From assembly GCA_946538445.1 (NCBI GenBank), contig CAMNGO010000019.1, forward strand, positions 1-20,203: a DNA stretch of 20,203 nucleotides, in the 5' to 3' direction. A program made the position numbers and the translations under genes. The notes beneath the pieces were generated by a model that worked only from the letters and a program-made list of their open reading frames with translations, searched no databases and was not told the origin of the DNA. The first letter of the stretch is position 1. Each line of letters begins with the position of its first letter. Shown piece by piece: positions 1-6,663 of the stretch. This DNA is from an uncultured Lachnospiraceae bacterium (GTDB lineage Bacteria > Bacillota > Clostridia > Lachnospirales > Lachnospiraceae).

Positions 1-2193
1 ATAAGCACGGGCTTCTTTCTCATTTCCATGGGCAATCATAACCTCACCTGAGAACGGTACATCATTCAGACCCAATATCTCTACCGGAACGGAAGGACCG
101 GCTGCTTTCAGGCGGTCACCTTTATCATCGATCATGGCACGAACGCGCCCGAAAGTATGACCGATACTGATGGTATCTCCCACATGGAGTGTCCCCTTCT
201 GGATAAGGATTGTTGCTACAGGACCACGTCCCTTATCCAGTTTTGCTTCGATGACAAGACCCCTTGCCTGACGTTTCGGATTGGCTTTTAATTCCATCAC
301 TTCCGCAGTCAGGGAAATCATTTCAAGAAGGTCCTCGATTCCTTCGCCGGTCTTGGCAGAAACCGGTACAAAGACAGTACTTCCACCCCAATCCTCGGCG
401 ATCAGACCATATTCTGTCAACTCCTGTTTTACTCTATCAACATTAGCCCCTTCTTTGTCAATCTTATTGACGGCAACGATCACTTCTACCTCAGCGGCCT
501 TGGCATGATTGATAGCCTCGATAGTCTGGGGCATTACACCGTCGTCTGCAGCAACAACAAGTACGGCAATATCCGTAGCCTGGGCTCCACGGAGACGCAT
601 GGAGGTGAAAGCCTCGTGTCCGGGGGTATCAAGGAAGGTGATCTTCTCCCCATTGATATCCACCACATAAGCACCGATGTGCTGTGTGATACCACCGGCT
701 TCACTGGCTGTGACATGACTGGAACGTATCCGGTCAAGAAGTGAAGTTTTACCATGGTCTACATGGCCCATTACACAGATAACCGGAGGACGTTTCACCA
801 TCTTGGATTCGTCTTCTTCCTCCTCCTTCAGCAGTTCCTCGATCACATCAACCTTAACTTCTTCTTCAGCGATGCAATTGTATTCCAGAGCGATCTCAGC
901 TGCCTCTTCAAAGGGGAATTCCGTGTTGATGGTTACCATCTTGCCACCCAGGAATAACTTCTTGATGATGGTGGAAGAAGGAACTTTACAGGCCTCTGCG
1001 AGTTCTTTCAAAGAAACCGGATCCGGCAAAGTGATATTGCGGATTACTTCTTCCTTTGGCTCTTCCTTCTTCGGAGGTGCCACAGGAGCAGGTTTCTTGG
1101 ATGCCTTCTGTTTTCTGTTGTTATTGTCCTTGTTGAAATCATTATTCCGGTTATTGTTTTTCCGGTTATTTCTTCCACCACGGTTGTTTCCGTCATTGTT
1201 CCGGTTGTTGTCACGGTTGTTGTTCTCCCGGTTATACTCCCGGTTAATATCATGGCGGTTTCCCTTATCGCTGCGGGTTTCCTTTGCATTGATGGGAGTA
1301 TCCCCTTCCATCATCGGCTTTCTGGTCCGCTCTCTGTTTCCGCCACGGTTATCGCGGTTGTCACGGCCTTCCCGGTTGAAGCCTCTGCCGCCTTCGCGGT
1401 TCTCGCGGCCCTCACGGTTAACGCCTCTGCCGCCTTCACGGTTGAAGCTTCTGCCGCCTTCACGGTTCTCGCGGCCTTCACGATTAAAGCTTCTGCCACC
1501 TTCCCGATTCTCCCGGTTGAAGCCTCTGCCGCCCTCGCGATTCTCGCGGCCTTCACGATTAAAGCTTCTGCCACCTTCCCGGTTCTCACGGTTAACGCCT
1601 CTGCCGCCCTCGCGGTTGTCGCGGCCTTCCCGATTAAAGCTTCTGCCACCTTCCCGGTTCTCACGGTTAACGCCTCTGCCGCCCTCGCGGTTGTCGCGGC
1701 CTTCCCGATTGAAGTTTCTGCCACCTTCGCGGTTATCGCGGCCCTCCCGGTTGAAGCCTCTGCCACCCTCGCGGTTGTCACGGCCTTCACGGTTAAAAGC
1801 TCTGCCGCCTTCACGGCCTTCCCGACCTGTATTGCGGTTATCCCTCTGTCTGGGATCTCTGCTCTCCCGGTTCGGTCGATTGATATCTCTGGAAGCTCCC
1901 TCTGCCGGTCTGCGTTCTCTGCCAGGTGCAGAAACAGGGGCTTTTTTATCGTCTTCCGGGTTTCTTCTGGCAGGAGCCGGCTTCTTAACCTGTTCTCTTG
2001 CGGGTTCTTTCACCGGTTCCTTAACCGTTTCTTTTCCTGCTCCTAATGTTTTTTTGACCATCTCAAAACTTTCTTCTGTGATGGTACTCATATGACTCTG
2101 TACATCTATTCCATTCTGCTTTAAAGCAGAGATTACTTCTTTGCTGGTTTTACTCAGCTGTTTTGCCACTTCATGGACTCTCATTTTTGCCAT
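1..2193 (-). CDS. infB: Translation initiation factor IF-2, C-terminus beyond the window
   Basis: IF2 is the GTPase that places fMet-tRNA on the 30S subunit and promotes 50S joining. 731 codons are visible and the frame is open to base 1. Order: first IF2_N domain at about 1-50; a basic Arg/Gly/Glu/Asn repeat region at about 118-290; an Asn-rich stretch at about 315-361; second IF2_N at about 384-440; then the G domain with G1 GHVDHGKT at 476-483, G3 DTPGH near 522, G4 NKID near 575, and the start of domain II. The ATG at 2193 is chosen because GGAGG lies 8 bases upstream and because MAKMRVHEVAKQL is the usual IF2 beginning. It starts 3 bases after the ylxQ stop and is last in the visible part of the rimP operon. 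The odd feature is the size of the repeat-rich linker, which puts G1 about 250 residues later than I recall for Bacillus IF2. Identity is certain; the role of the linker is unknown. Confidence 0.98.
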   Translation of the reverse strand, partial: MAKMRVHEVAKQLSKTSKEVISALKQNGIDVQSHMSTITEESFEMVKKTLGAGKETVKEPVKEPAREQVKKPAPARRNPEDDKKAPVSAPGRERRPAEGASRDINRPNRESRDPRQRDNRNTGREGREGGRAFNREGRDNREGGRGFNREGRDNREGGRNFNREGRDNREGGRGVNRENREGGRSFNREGRDNREGGRGVNRENREGGRSFNREGRENREGGRGFNRENREGGRSFNREGRENREGGRSFNREGGRGVNREGRENREGGRGFNREGRDNRDNRGGNRERTRKPMMEGDTPINAKETRSDKGNRHDINREYNRENNNRDNNRNNDGNNRGGRNNRKNNNRNNDFNKDNNNRKQKASKKPAPVAPPKKEEPKEEVIRNITLPDPVSLKELAEACKVPSSTIIKKLFLGGKMVTINTEFPFEEAAEIALEYNCIAEEEVKVDVIEELLKEEEEDESKMVKRPPVICVMGHVDHGKTSLLDRIRSSHVTASEAGGITQHIGAYVVDINGEKITFLDTPGHEAFTSMRLRGAQATDIAVLVVAADDGVMPQTIEAINHAKAAEVEVIVAVNKIDKEGANVDRVKQELTEYGLIAEDWGGSTVFVPVSAKTGEGIEDLLEMISLTAEVMELKANPKRQARGLVIEAKLDKGRGPVATILIQKGTLHVGDTISIGHTFGRVRAMIDDKGDRLKAAGPSVPVEILGLNDVPFSGEVMIAHGNEKEARAY
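1486..1710 (-). repeat. 75-bp in-frame tandem repeat inside infB
   Basis: Three consecutive 75-bp units (1486-1560, 1561-1635, 1636-1710). The last two are identical base for base; the first differs at several positions. Each unit encodes 25 residues, made of a 14-residue block (NREGRDNREGGRxF type) plus an 11-residue block (NRENREGGRxF type). The same 14- and 11-residue blocks, more diverged, continue on both sides from about 1340 to 1836. The exact identity of two units suggests recent duplication or gene conversion. Because 75 is a multiple of 3, gain or loss of units keeps the frame. Confidence 0.93.
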
Positions 2194-2196
2194 CCG

Positions 2197-2517
2197 CTAC
2201 ACCTCCATATTTAGACTGATTTTTTCTACGATTGATCTTGCAAAACCTTCATCTAAGATACAGATGGAAGCCCTTTGTTCTTTACCTACCCAATGTCCTA
2301 ATTCCTCTTTTGTTCCATAAATATAGAAGGGTACTTTATAAAAGTCACACATATTCCGGAACAATTTTTTAGTATTACCCGAGGCATCCAGGGCTACGAT
2401 AACCAAATGAGCCTTTGATGATTTCACAGCCTTCTCCGTGGAAAACTCACCGCTTGCCACTTTTCCGGCTCTGGCAGCCAACCCAATCATTGACAAAGCT
2501 TTATCTTTCGTGATCAA
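2197..2517 (-). CDS. ylxQ: L7Ae/L30e-family RNA-binding protein YlxQ
   Basis: A 106-residue protein of the bacterial L7Ae/L30e fold (YlxQ), a family that binds RNA, probably kink-turns or rRNA; its exact role is not settled. Visible hallmarks are the N-terminal MIGLAARAGKVASGE segment (about 10-24), the LVIVALDASGNTKK strand-loop (about 38-51) and the VPFYIYGTKEELGHWVGK segment (about 62-79). The length is normal for the family. The start is TTG at 2517, with GGAG a few bases upstream; the next Met lies inside the first conserved helix and would truncate it. The gene overlaps the end of ylxR by 17 bases and stops 3 bases before infB, so translation is probably coupled across the three genes. 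The family and this position in the nusA-infB operon are well known in Firmicutes. Confidence 0.93.
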   Translation of the reverse strand: MITKDKALSMIGLAARAGKVASGEFSTEKAVKSSKAHLVIVALDASGNTKKLFRNMCDFYKVPFYIYGTKEELGHWVGKEQRASICILDEGFARSIVEKISLNMEV

Positions 2518-2776
2518 GTGTCTCCATCTCCTCTTCTAAACTTTCGTATATCTCATCTGGTATGGTAATTTTCAAGGAACGTTCCAAAGCCTTGGAACGT
2601 ATTGCTTTCCTGAGACAATCCGGGCTGAAACACAGATAAGCACCGCGACCGTTCTTCTTTCCGCTTCGGTCCAGGCAGATCGCATCTTCCGGTGTTTTGA
2701 TCACTCGGATCATCTCCCTTTTTGTCTTCATCTCACGGCAGCCTACACACTGCCTTAACGGTATTTTTCTTCCCAT
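2501..2776 (-). CDS. rnpM: YlxR/RnpM nucleic-acid-binding protein
   Basis: A 91-residue member of the YlxR family. The Bacillus subtilis homologue has been described as a nucleoid-associated regulator and as RnpM, a modulator of RNase P. The family signature is visible: RQCVGCREMK near 8-17 with a Cys pair, RVIKTPE, and KNGRGAYLCFSPDCLRKA at about 41-58 with a second Cys pair. The acidic C-terminus (YESLEEEMETLDHER) overlaps the start of ylxQ. The ATG at 2776 has GGTGAT 6 bases upstream. The gap from nusA is 31 bases, consistent with one transcript. The family call is firm; transfer of the RNase P role to this organism is inference. Confidence 0.95.
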   Translation of the reverse strand: MGRKIPLRQCVGCREMKTKREMIRVIKTPEDAICLDRSGKKNGRGAYLCFSPDCLRKAIRSKALERSLKITIPDEIYESLEEEMETLDHER

Positions 2777-2807
2777 ATCCGATCACCAGTTTTTATTATC
2801 TCAAAGA

Positions 2808-4097
2808 TCATTCCTCAACATATTCTTCTCTGGAATCTTCTTCGTAATATTCCTCATCGCCGTCACGATAATCCTCATCATAACGATCATCGTAGTCTTC
2901 ATCATACTCGTCGTCATAACGATCATCGTAGTCTTCATCATACTCGTCATCGTAGCGGTCGTCGTAATCCTCATCATAACGATCGTCATATTCATCATCG
3001 TAACGATCATCATAACCGTCGTCATAATCCCGGTCTCTGTCATAATCTTCCATCTCTGCAAGTTCAGCAGCCTGAGACTCGCTCTTGATATCAATCTTAT
3101 AACCGGTAAGTTTTGCGGCAAGGCGGGCATTCTGTCCTTCTTTGCCGATTGCAAGAGACAGCTGATAATCCGGAACTACCACTCTGGCGCTCTTTTCATC
3201 ATAGTTGACATCCACGGATATGACGCTGGATGGACTTAAGGCGTTCTCAATCAATCTTGCAGGATCTTCATCCCAGGTGATAATGTCGATCTTTTCGCCT
3301 TTCAGATCATTTACCACAGCATCCACACGGGCTCCGTTTTTACCTACACAGGCGCCGACGGGATCCACGTTAGGGTCATTGGAAGCAACAGCAATCTTGG
3401 TACGGGAACCTGCCTCTCTTGCGATACTCTTTATCTCTACGGTTCCGTCATACACCTCACTGACTTCCTTCTCAAACAGGCGTCTTACCAGTTCGGGATG
3501 CGTCCTGGAAACCAGGATCTTAGGTCCTTTGTTGGTGTCTTTCACTTCGATGATATATAATTTGATGCGGTCCGTGGGGTGATAGATCTCTCCCCTTACC
3601 TGTTCCTTCTCTGTAAGCACCGCGTCAGTCTTGTCATCCAGACTGATGCAGATATTATTGCCACTGAATCGCTGTACCACACCTGTAACGATATCCTTCT
3701 CTTTCAAGGAGAAATGCTGGAACAATACTCTGCGCTCTTCCTCTTTGATCTTCTGAACGATAACGCTTCTTGCATGCTGGGCTGCGATTCTTCCGAAATT
3801 CTTGGGAGTTACCTCTATCTGAAGGACATCCCCGATTTCATGGTTTTTATTACGCATTCTGGCATCTTCCAGACTGATCTCACAGGAAGCATCCTCCACT
3901 TCTTCCACCACGGTCTTTTCCACCGTCACTTCAATGTCTCCGGTGGTCCTGTCCATGTGTACATTCACGATGGCATTCTTTCCAAAGTCGCGGTTGCACG
4001 CCGCCACGAGGGAATCTTCGATGGCTTGCATGATGACTTCTTTTTCAATGTTTTTTTCTTTCTGTAAATCATCGAGAGCCTTGATTAAATCGCTCAT
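2808..4097 (-). CDS. nusA: Transcription termination/antitermination factor NusA with Asp/Tyr repeat tail
   Basis: NusA binds RNA polymerase at the RNA exit channel and modulates pausing, intrinsic termination and antitermination. Domains: N-terminal RNAP-binding domain (about 1-125), S1 domain (about 134-200), KH1 with VGKNGARVD at 251-259, KH2 with AIGKEGQN at 316-323. The conserved protein ends near 345. After it comes an 80-residue tail (350-429) made almost only of Asp, Glu, Tyr and Arg, with repeats of the DDRYDDEYDEDY type. Bacillus NusA ends soon after KH2; the E. coli acidic AR2 repeats are folded domains and do not look like this. The start ATG at 4097 has GGAG about 7 bases upstream. 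It lies 29 bases after rimP and 31 before ylxR. It probably autoregulates the operon through the leader hairpin at 4666-4692 (inference). Confidence 0.98.
   Translation of the reverse strand: MSDLIKALDDLQKEKNIEKEVIMQAIEDSLVAACNRDFGKNAIVNVHMDRTTGDIEVTVEKTVVEEVEDASCEISLEDARMRNKNHEIGDVLQIEVTPKNFGRIAAQHARSVIVQKIKEEERRVLFQHFSLKEKDIVTGVVQRFSGNNICISLDDKTDAVLTEKEQVRGEIYHPTDRIKLYIIEVKDTNKGPKILVSRTHPELVRRLFEKEVSEVYDGTVEIKSIAREAGSRTKIAVASNDPNVDPVGACVGKNGARVDAVVNDLKGEKIDIITWDEDPARLIENALSPSSVISVDVNYDEKSARVVVPDYQLSLAIGKEGQNARLAAKLTGYKIDIKSESQAAELAEMEDYDRDRDYDDGYDDRYDDEYDDRYDEDYDDRYDDEYDEDYDDRYDDEYDEDYDDRYDEDYRDGDEEYYEEDSREEYVEE
2892..2963 (-). repeat. 36-bp tandem repeat in the nusA tail
   Basis: Two adjacent 36-bp units (2892-2927 and 2928-2963) differ by only a few synonymous bases. 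Partial, more diverged copies lie on both sides from about 2855 to 3030. One unit encodes 12 residues of the type DDRYDDEYDEDY. The change pattern is mostly third-position (for example cgtcgtcataa versus cgtcatcgtag), which suggests that the amino-acid pattern is kept by selection. Confidence 0.88.
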
Positions 4098-4126
4098 TAT
4101 TCTTCTCCTTCCGTGGTTATTATCAA

Positions 4127-4588
4127 TTAAAACTCGATCGCCTGGCGGATCATGGCCAGGTCTTTCCGATTAAAAGTGATCTCTTCTCCCTCGCAGGAGA
4201 AAGTCACGGTATCCTCCGTGTAACCTGTAAGGATTCCTTCGAATTCTTTCCGGTTGTCATATGCTTTGTAGCGTTTCAACTCGACAGCTTTTCCCAGGTT
4301 TCTCTCAAAATCCTTATCCTTCTTCAAGGGTCTGCCCAATCCGGGGGAACTCACTTCGAGGATATAGGCATCCTCTATGAAATCCTCTTCATCCAGCTTG
4401 GCCTCAAGAGCTCGACTGATCAACACACAATCGTCTATATTGATTCCACCTTCTTTGTCTGCATACACACGAAGATACCAGTTGGATCCTTCCTTGACAT
4501 ATTCCACATCCACCAGTTCAAAATGATTCTCCTCGATGATGGGTGTTACCAATCTCTCTGTATTTGCAACAATCTCTGTTTTTTTCAT
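4127..4588 (-). CDS. rimP: Ribosome maturation factor RimP
   Basis: RimP (YlxS) assists 30S assembly by promoting S12 and neighbouring protein binding. The 153 residues match the normal length. Visible motifs are FELVDVEYVKEGSNWYLRVY (about 23-42), the DCVLISRALEAKLDEED helix, and YILEVSSPGLGRPLKKDKDF (about 80-99), the signature between the N-terminal domain and the Sm-like C-terminal domain. The ATG at 4588 follows AGGTGA with 7 bases spacing. It is the first gene of the rimP-nusA-ylxR-ylxQ-infB operon and has a leader of roughly 120 bases from the promoter at 4717-4745. Nothing in the protein is unusual. Confidence 0.97.
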   Translation of the reverse strand: MKKTEIVANTERLVTPIIEENHFELVDVEYVKEGSNWYLRVYADKEGGINIDDCVLISRALEAKLDEEDFIEDAYILEVSSPGLGRPLKKDKDFERNLGKAVELKRYKAYDNRKEFEGILTGYTEDTVTFSCEGEEITFNRKDLAMIRQAIEF

Positions 4589-4665
4589 GCTGTTCTCACC
4601 TCTCTTTGTGTCATCTGCTCTCTTGCACCGGCTGGTGCAGGACCAAATCTGCTTTCATCAACAAA

Positions 4666-4692
4666 TAAGAGTGGGCGAAGCGCCCACTCTTA
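4666..4692 (-). terminator. Leader hairpin of the rimP-nusA operon, candidate attenuator
   Basis: A perfect 12-bp inverted repeat (4666-4677 with 4681-4692) closes a 3-base loop; the lower stem is AAGAGTGGGCG. On the minus strand it is followed by CTTATTTGTTG, a T-rich but interrupted tract. It lies about 20 bases after the predicted transcription start of the rimP promoter and about 80 bases before the rimP start. It could terminate transcripts arriving from the upstream UPF0291 gene, act as an attenuator for the rimP operon, or both. A 5-bp hairpin (4625-4638, GCACC/GGTGC) follows it in the leader. In B. subtilis, NusA is reported to autoregulate its operon by NusA-stimulated termination in the leader; applying that here is inference. 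Confidence 0.8.
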
Positions 4693-4704
4693 ATCATTAA
4701 CAAG

Positions 4705-4720
4705 TATTACCATGGTAATA
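4705..4720. promoter_or_regulatory. 16-bp perfect palindrome over the rimP -10 and start point
   Basis: TATTACCATGGTAATA is perfectly self-complementary and overlaps four of the six -10 bases and the predicted transcription start of the rimP promoter. It could be an operator for a dimeric regulator or a short hairpin at the RNA 5' end, or chance in AT-rich sequence. No regulator is named. Confidence 0.4.
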
Positions 4721-4745
4721 TACCACTCTTGACGTGAAATATCAA
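4717..4745 (-). promoter_or_regulatory. Sigma-A promoter of the rimP-nusA-infB operon
   Basis: On the minus strand, -35 TTGATA (4745-4740), 17-base spacer, -10 TATATT (4722-4717). Predicted start near 4710, giving a leader of about 120 bases that contains the hairpin at 4666-4692. It is the best promoter match upstream of rimP. Confidence 0.8.
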
Positions 4746-4799
4746 GTCTTTTTATATATTTTTAGATTATTAATTAACTATTTTCATGGCTTTCCGGTC

Positions 4800-5018
4800 C
4801 TAATTGTACCTTTTTCCATGTTTTTCTCCAAGGTTTATCACCGTACCGTCTTCTTCCTGCATATCAATATTGTTCAATGTCCCAAGAAGGCTTGCGCGGA
4901 TGGATTTGATATACTCTTTACGTAATCTCTTCTGTTCTTCTTTCTCCTCCGGGGTCAGCCCGACGGATTTTGATTTATGATATAAAGTATTGATACGGTC
5001 AATATCGTTATTATTCAT
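4800..5018 (-). CDS. UPF0291/DUF896 family protein (YnzC-like)
   Basis: A 72-residue protein of the DUF896/UPF0291 family (B. subtilis YnzC type), small cytoplasmic helical-hairpin proteins whose function I cannot state with confidence. Recognition rests on the pattern IDRINTLYHKSKSVGLTPEE (about 6-25), then EQKRLRKEYIKSIRASLLGTL and NNIDMQEEDGTVINLGEKHG. The ATG at 5018 has GAGGAC about 8 bases upstream. It starts 12 bases after the stop of the preceding flavoprotein gene, so it is probably the last gene of the phoH transcript. No clear terminator lies between its stop and the rimP promoter; the hairpin at 4666-4692 may end this transcript. Confidence 0.92.
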   Translation of the reverse strand: MNNNDIDRINTLYHKSKSVGLTPEEKEEQKRLRKEYIKSIRASLLGTLNNIDMQEEDGTVINLGEKHGKRYN

Positions 5019-5030
5019 TGTGTTTTGTCC

Positions 5031-6632
5031 TCACTTTCTGCTGGAGATATAGTTTGCTGCTGCTTCCGCAACTCTGATGCCATCCATAGCTGCCGATGTG
5101 ATTCCGCCGGCATAACCGGCTCCTTCTCCACAGGGAAAAAGCCCCTTGAGATTACTTTGAAACTCCTCATCCCGGAGAATCCTGACCGGGGAGGAGGTGC
5201 GGGTCTCAACTCCCGAGAAGATGGTGTCCGGCCTGTCATACCCTCGAATCTTCTTTCCGAAGGCTTCCATGCCTTCCAGGATATCCCGGCAGATATAGTC
5301 CGGAAGACACTTTCTCAGATTGCCGAAATCCCATCTGCCCTTGATCTGAGGTTCGAAAGTACCCAGAGAGTCAGATACACGACCTTCCTTGAAATCACCG
5401 TATAATTGAACCGGAATACTACCGCTGCACAAATCATATGCAGCCTTCTCATACATCCTCTGATATTCCATACCGGCCAATGGATGGGTGGAGGGATAGT
5501 CTTCCGGAGTTACCGTGGTGATGATAGCACTGTTGGAATTACCGCCGTCCCTGCCGGAGTAGCTCATACCGTTGACACACAGATGGCCTGGTTCGGAGGA
5601 TGAGTTCACCACATATCCTCCCGGACACATGCAGAAGGAGTAGATTCCTCTGCCATCGGAACACTGGTGTGTCAATTTGTAATTTGCCGCCGGCAATTCC
5701 TCGGGATAGCCGGTCCCGTACATACTTTCATCGATCATTCCGGCAGGGTGTTCCACCCGGATCCCGATGGCAAATGCTTTCGCTGTCATATCGATTCCCT
5801 GATCATAGAGGATGGAAAAGGTATCCCTTGCACTGTGGCCGATGGCCAGAATGAGGACATCGGTATCCAGGGTCTTCCTGATACCATTTTCTTCAAAGTA
5901 AATTCCGTATAGTCTGTGATCATCCTTCCGGACGCCAGTCATTTTAGCCCGGAAATGAACCTCTCCTCCCAGGGAAATGATCTCCTGCCGGATGGATCTG
6001 ACCACATTTTTCAGGATATCTGTTCCGATGTGAGGTTTTGCTTCAAATAGAATTTCCTCCGGAGCGCCATGCTTTGCCAGTTCTTTAAGAACAAACCCAT
6101 TGCGGCCGGTCTTATCCTTGACCATGGTGTTTAATTTGCCGTCTGAAAATGTACCGGCACCACCCTCTCCAAACTGAATGTTGGATTCAGGATCAAGAAT
6201 CTTGTCACGGAATAGCTTTTCTACCTTCTCCTGCCTCAGATCCACCGGGTCTCCCCGCTCCAGTACAATAGGACACAATCCTGCCCGGGCCAGCATAAGC
6301 GAAGCAAATAATCCGGCCGGGCCGAATCCTACCACCACTGGCCTTTTAGATCCCGATTCGGCAAGTTCCCTATTGGAAAAGGGAAAAGAATACACGGTAT
6401 CACTGATTTTTGTCCATTTACTGCCCTTCATGTGCAGGAGCTTCTTCTCCTCACGAAACTGAGCATCGATGGTGTAAACATAGTAGAGTTCCGGTTTCCT
6501 TCTCGCATCTATGGATCTGCGGGCAATTCGATAAGATAAGGGTTTCATACCCTTGGCCTGACGGCGTATGGCGCTGTGAAGTTTCTCTTCATCATGGGGA
6601 ATCCTGATTTTAATCCCCGATACCCTGATCAT
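5031..6632 (-). CDS. NAD(P)/FAD-dependent oxidoreductase, COG2509 type
   Basis: A 533-residue FAD-dependent dehydrogenase of the uncharacterised COG2509 type. An N-terminal domain (about 1-95, rich in Arg and Lys: MKPLSYRIARRSIDARRKPE) precedes the Rossmann dinucleotide motif VVVGFGPAGLFASLML at 99-114, with GxGxxG at 102-107. Other family blocks seen are NIQFGEGGAGTFSDGKLNT (151-169), GIRVEHPAGMIDESMYGT, YSFCMCPGGYVVNSS with two Cys, and the C-terminal FAD-binding segment LFPCGEGAGYAGGITSAAMD. The length is normal for the family. The substrate is unknown. The ATG at 6632 follows GGGAG by 7 bases. It lies 31 bases after another flavoprotein gene and 12 before the UPF0291 gene. It appears cytoplasmic, with no signal peptide. 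Confidence 0.93.
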   Translation of the reverse strand: MIRVSGIKIRIPHDEEKLHSAIRRQAKGMKPLSYRIARRSIDARRKPELYYVYTIDAQFREEKKLLHMKGSKWTKISDTVYSFPFSNRELAESGSKRPVVVGFGPAGLFASLMLARAGLCPIVLERGDPVDLRQEKVEKLFRDKILDPESNIQFGEGGAGTFSDGKLNTMVKDKTGRNGFVLKELAKHGAPEEILFEAKPHIGTDILKNVVRSIRQEIISLGGEVHFRAKMTGVRKDDHRLYGIYFEENGIRKTLDTDVLILAIGHSARDTFSILYDQGIDMTAKAFAIGIRVEHPAGMIDESMYGTGYPEELPAANYKLTHQCSDGRGIYSFCMCPGGYVVNSSSEPGHLCVNGMSYSGRDGGNSNSAIITTVTPEDYPSTHPLAGMEYQRMYEKAAYDLCSGSIPVQLYGDFKEGRVSDSLGTFEPQIKGRWDFGNLRKCLPDYICRDILEGMEAFGKKIRGYDRPDTIFSGVETRTSSPVRILRDEEFQSNLKGLFPCGEGAGYAGGITSAAMDGIRVAEAAANYISSRK

Positions 6633-6663
6633 GGCTGTTCTCCCTTTCTTCTTCCTGAAGAAT

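Noticed and set aside
1340..1836. Regular repeats that could suggest a CRISPR array
   Set aside because: The units are contiguous 75/42/33-base coding modules in frame with infB, with no unique spacers, and there are no cas genes.
803..2095. 430-codon open frame on the plus strand, rich in Leu/Pro/Ser/Arg
   Set aside because: It is the antisense of infB; the frame is open because the Arg/Gly repeats lack stop-generating codons. The repetitive composition mirrors the repeat unit and no start signal or family is seen.
2697..3239. Plus-strand open frame encoding very hydrophobic Ile/Val repeats, resembling a membrane protein
   Set aside because: It is the reverse complement of the nusA Asp/Tyr repeat region (GAT/GAC read backwards gives ATC/GTC). 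An artefact of the real gene.
4729..4757. Plus-strand TTGACG-17-TTATAT promoter-like match
   Set aside because: It points into the antisense of the UPF0291 gene with no credible gene downstream, and the region is AT-rich. The minus-strand promoter explains the site better.
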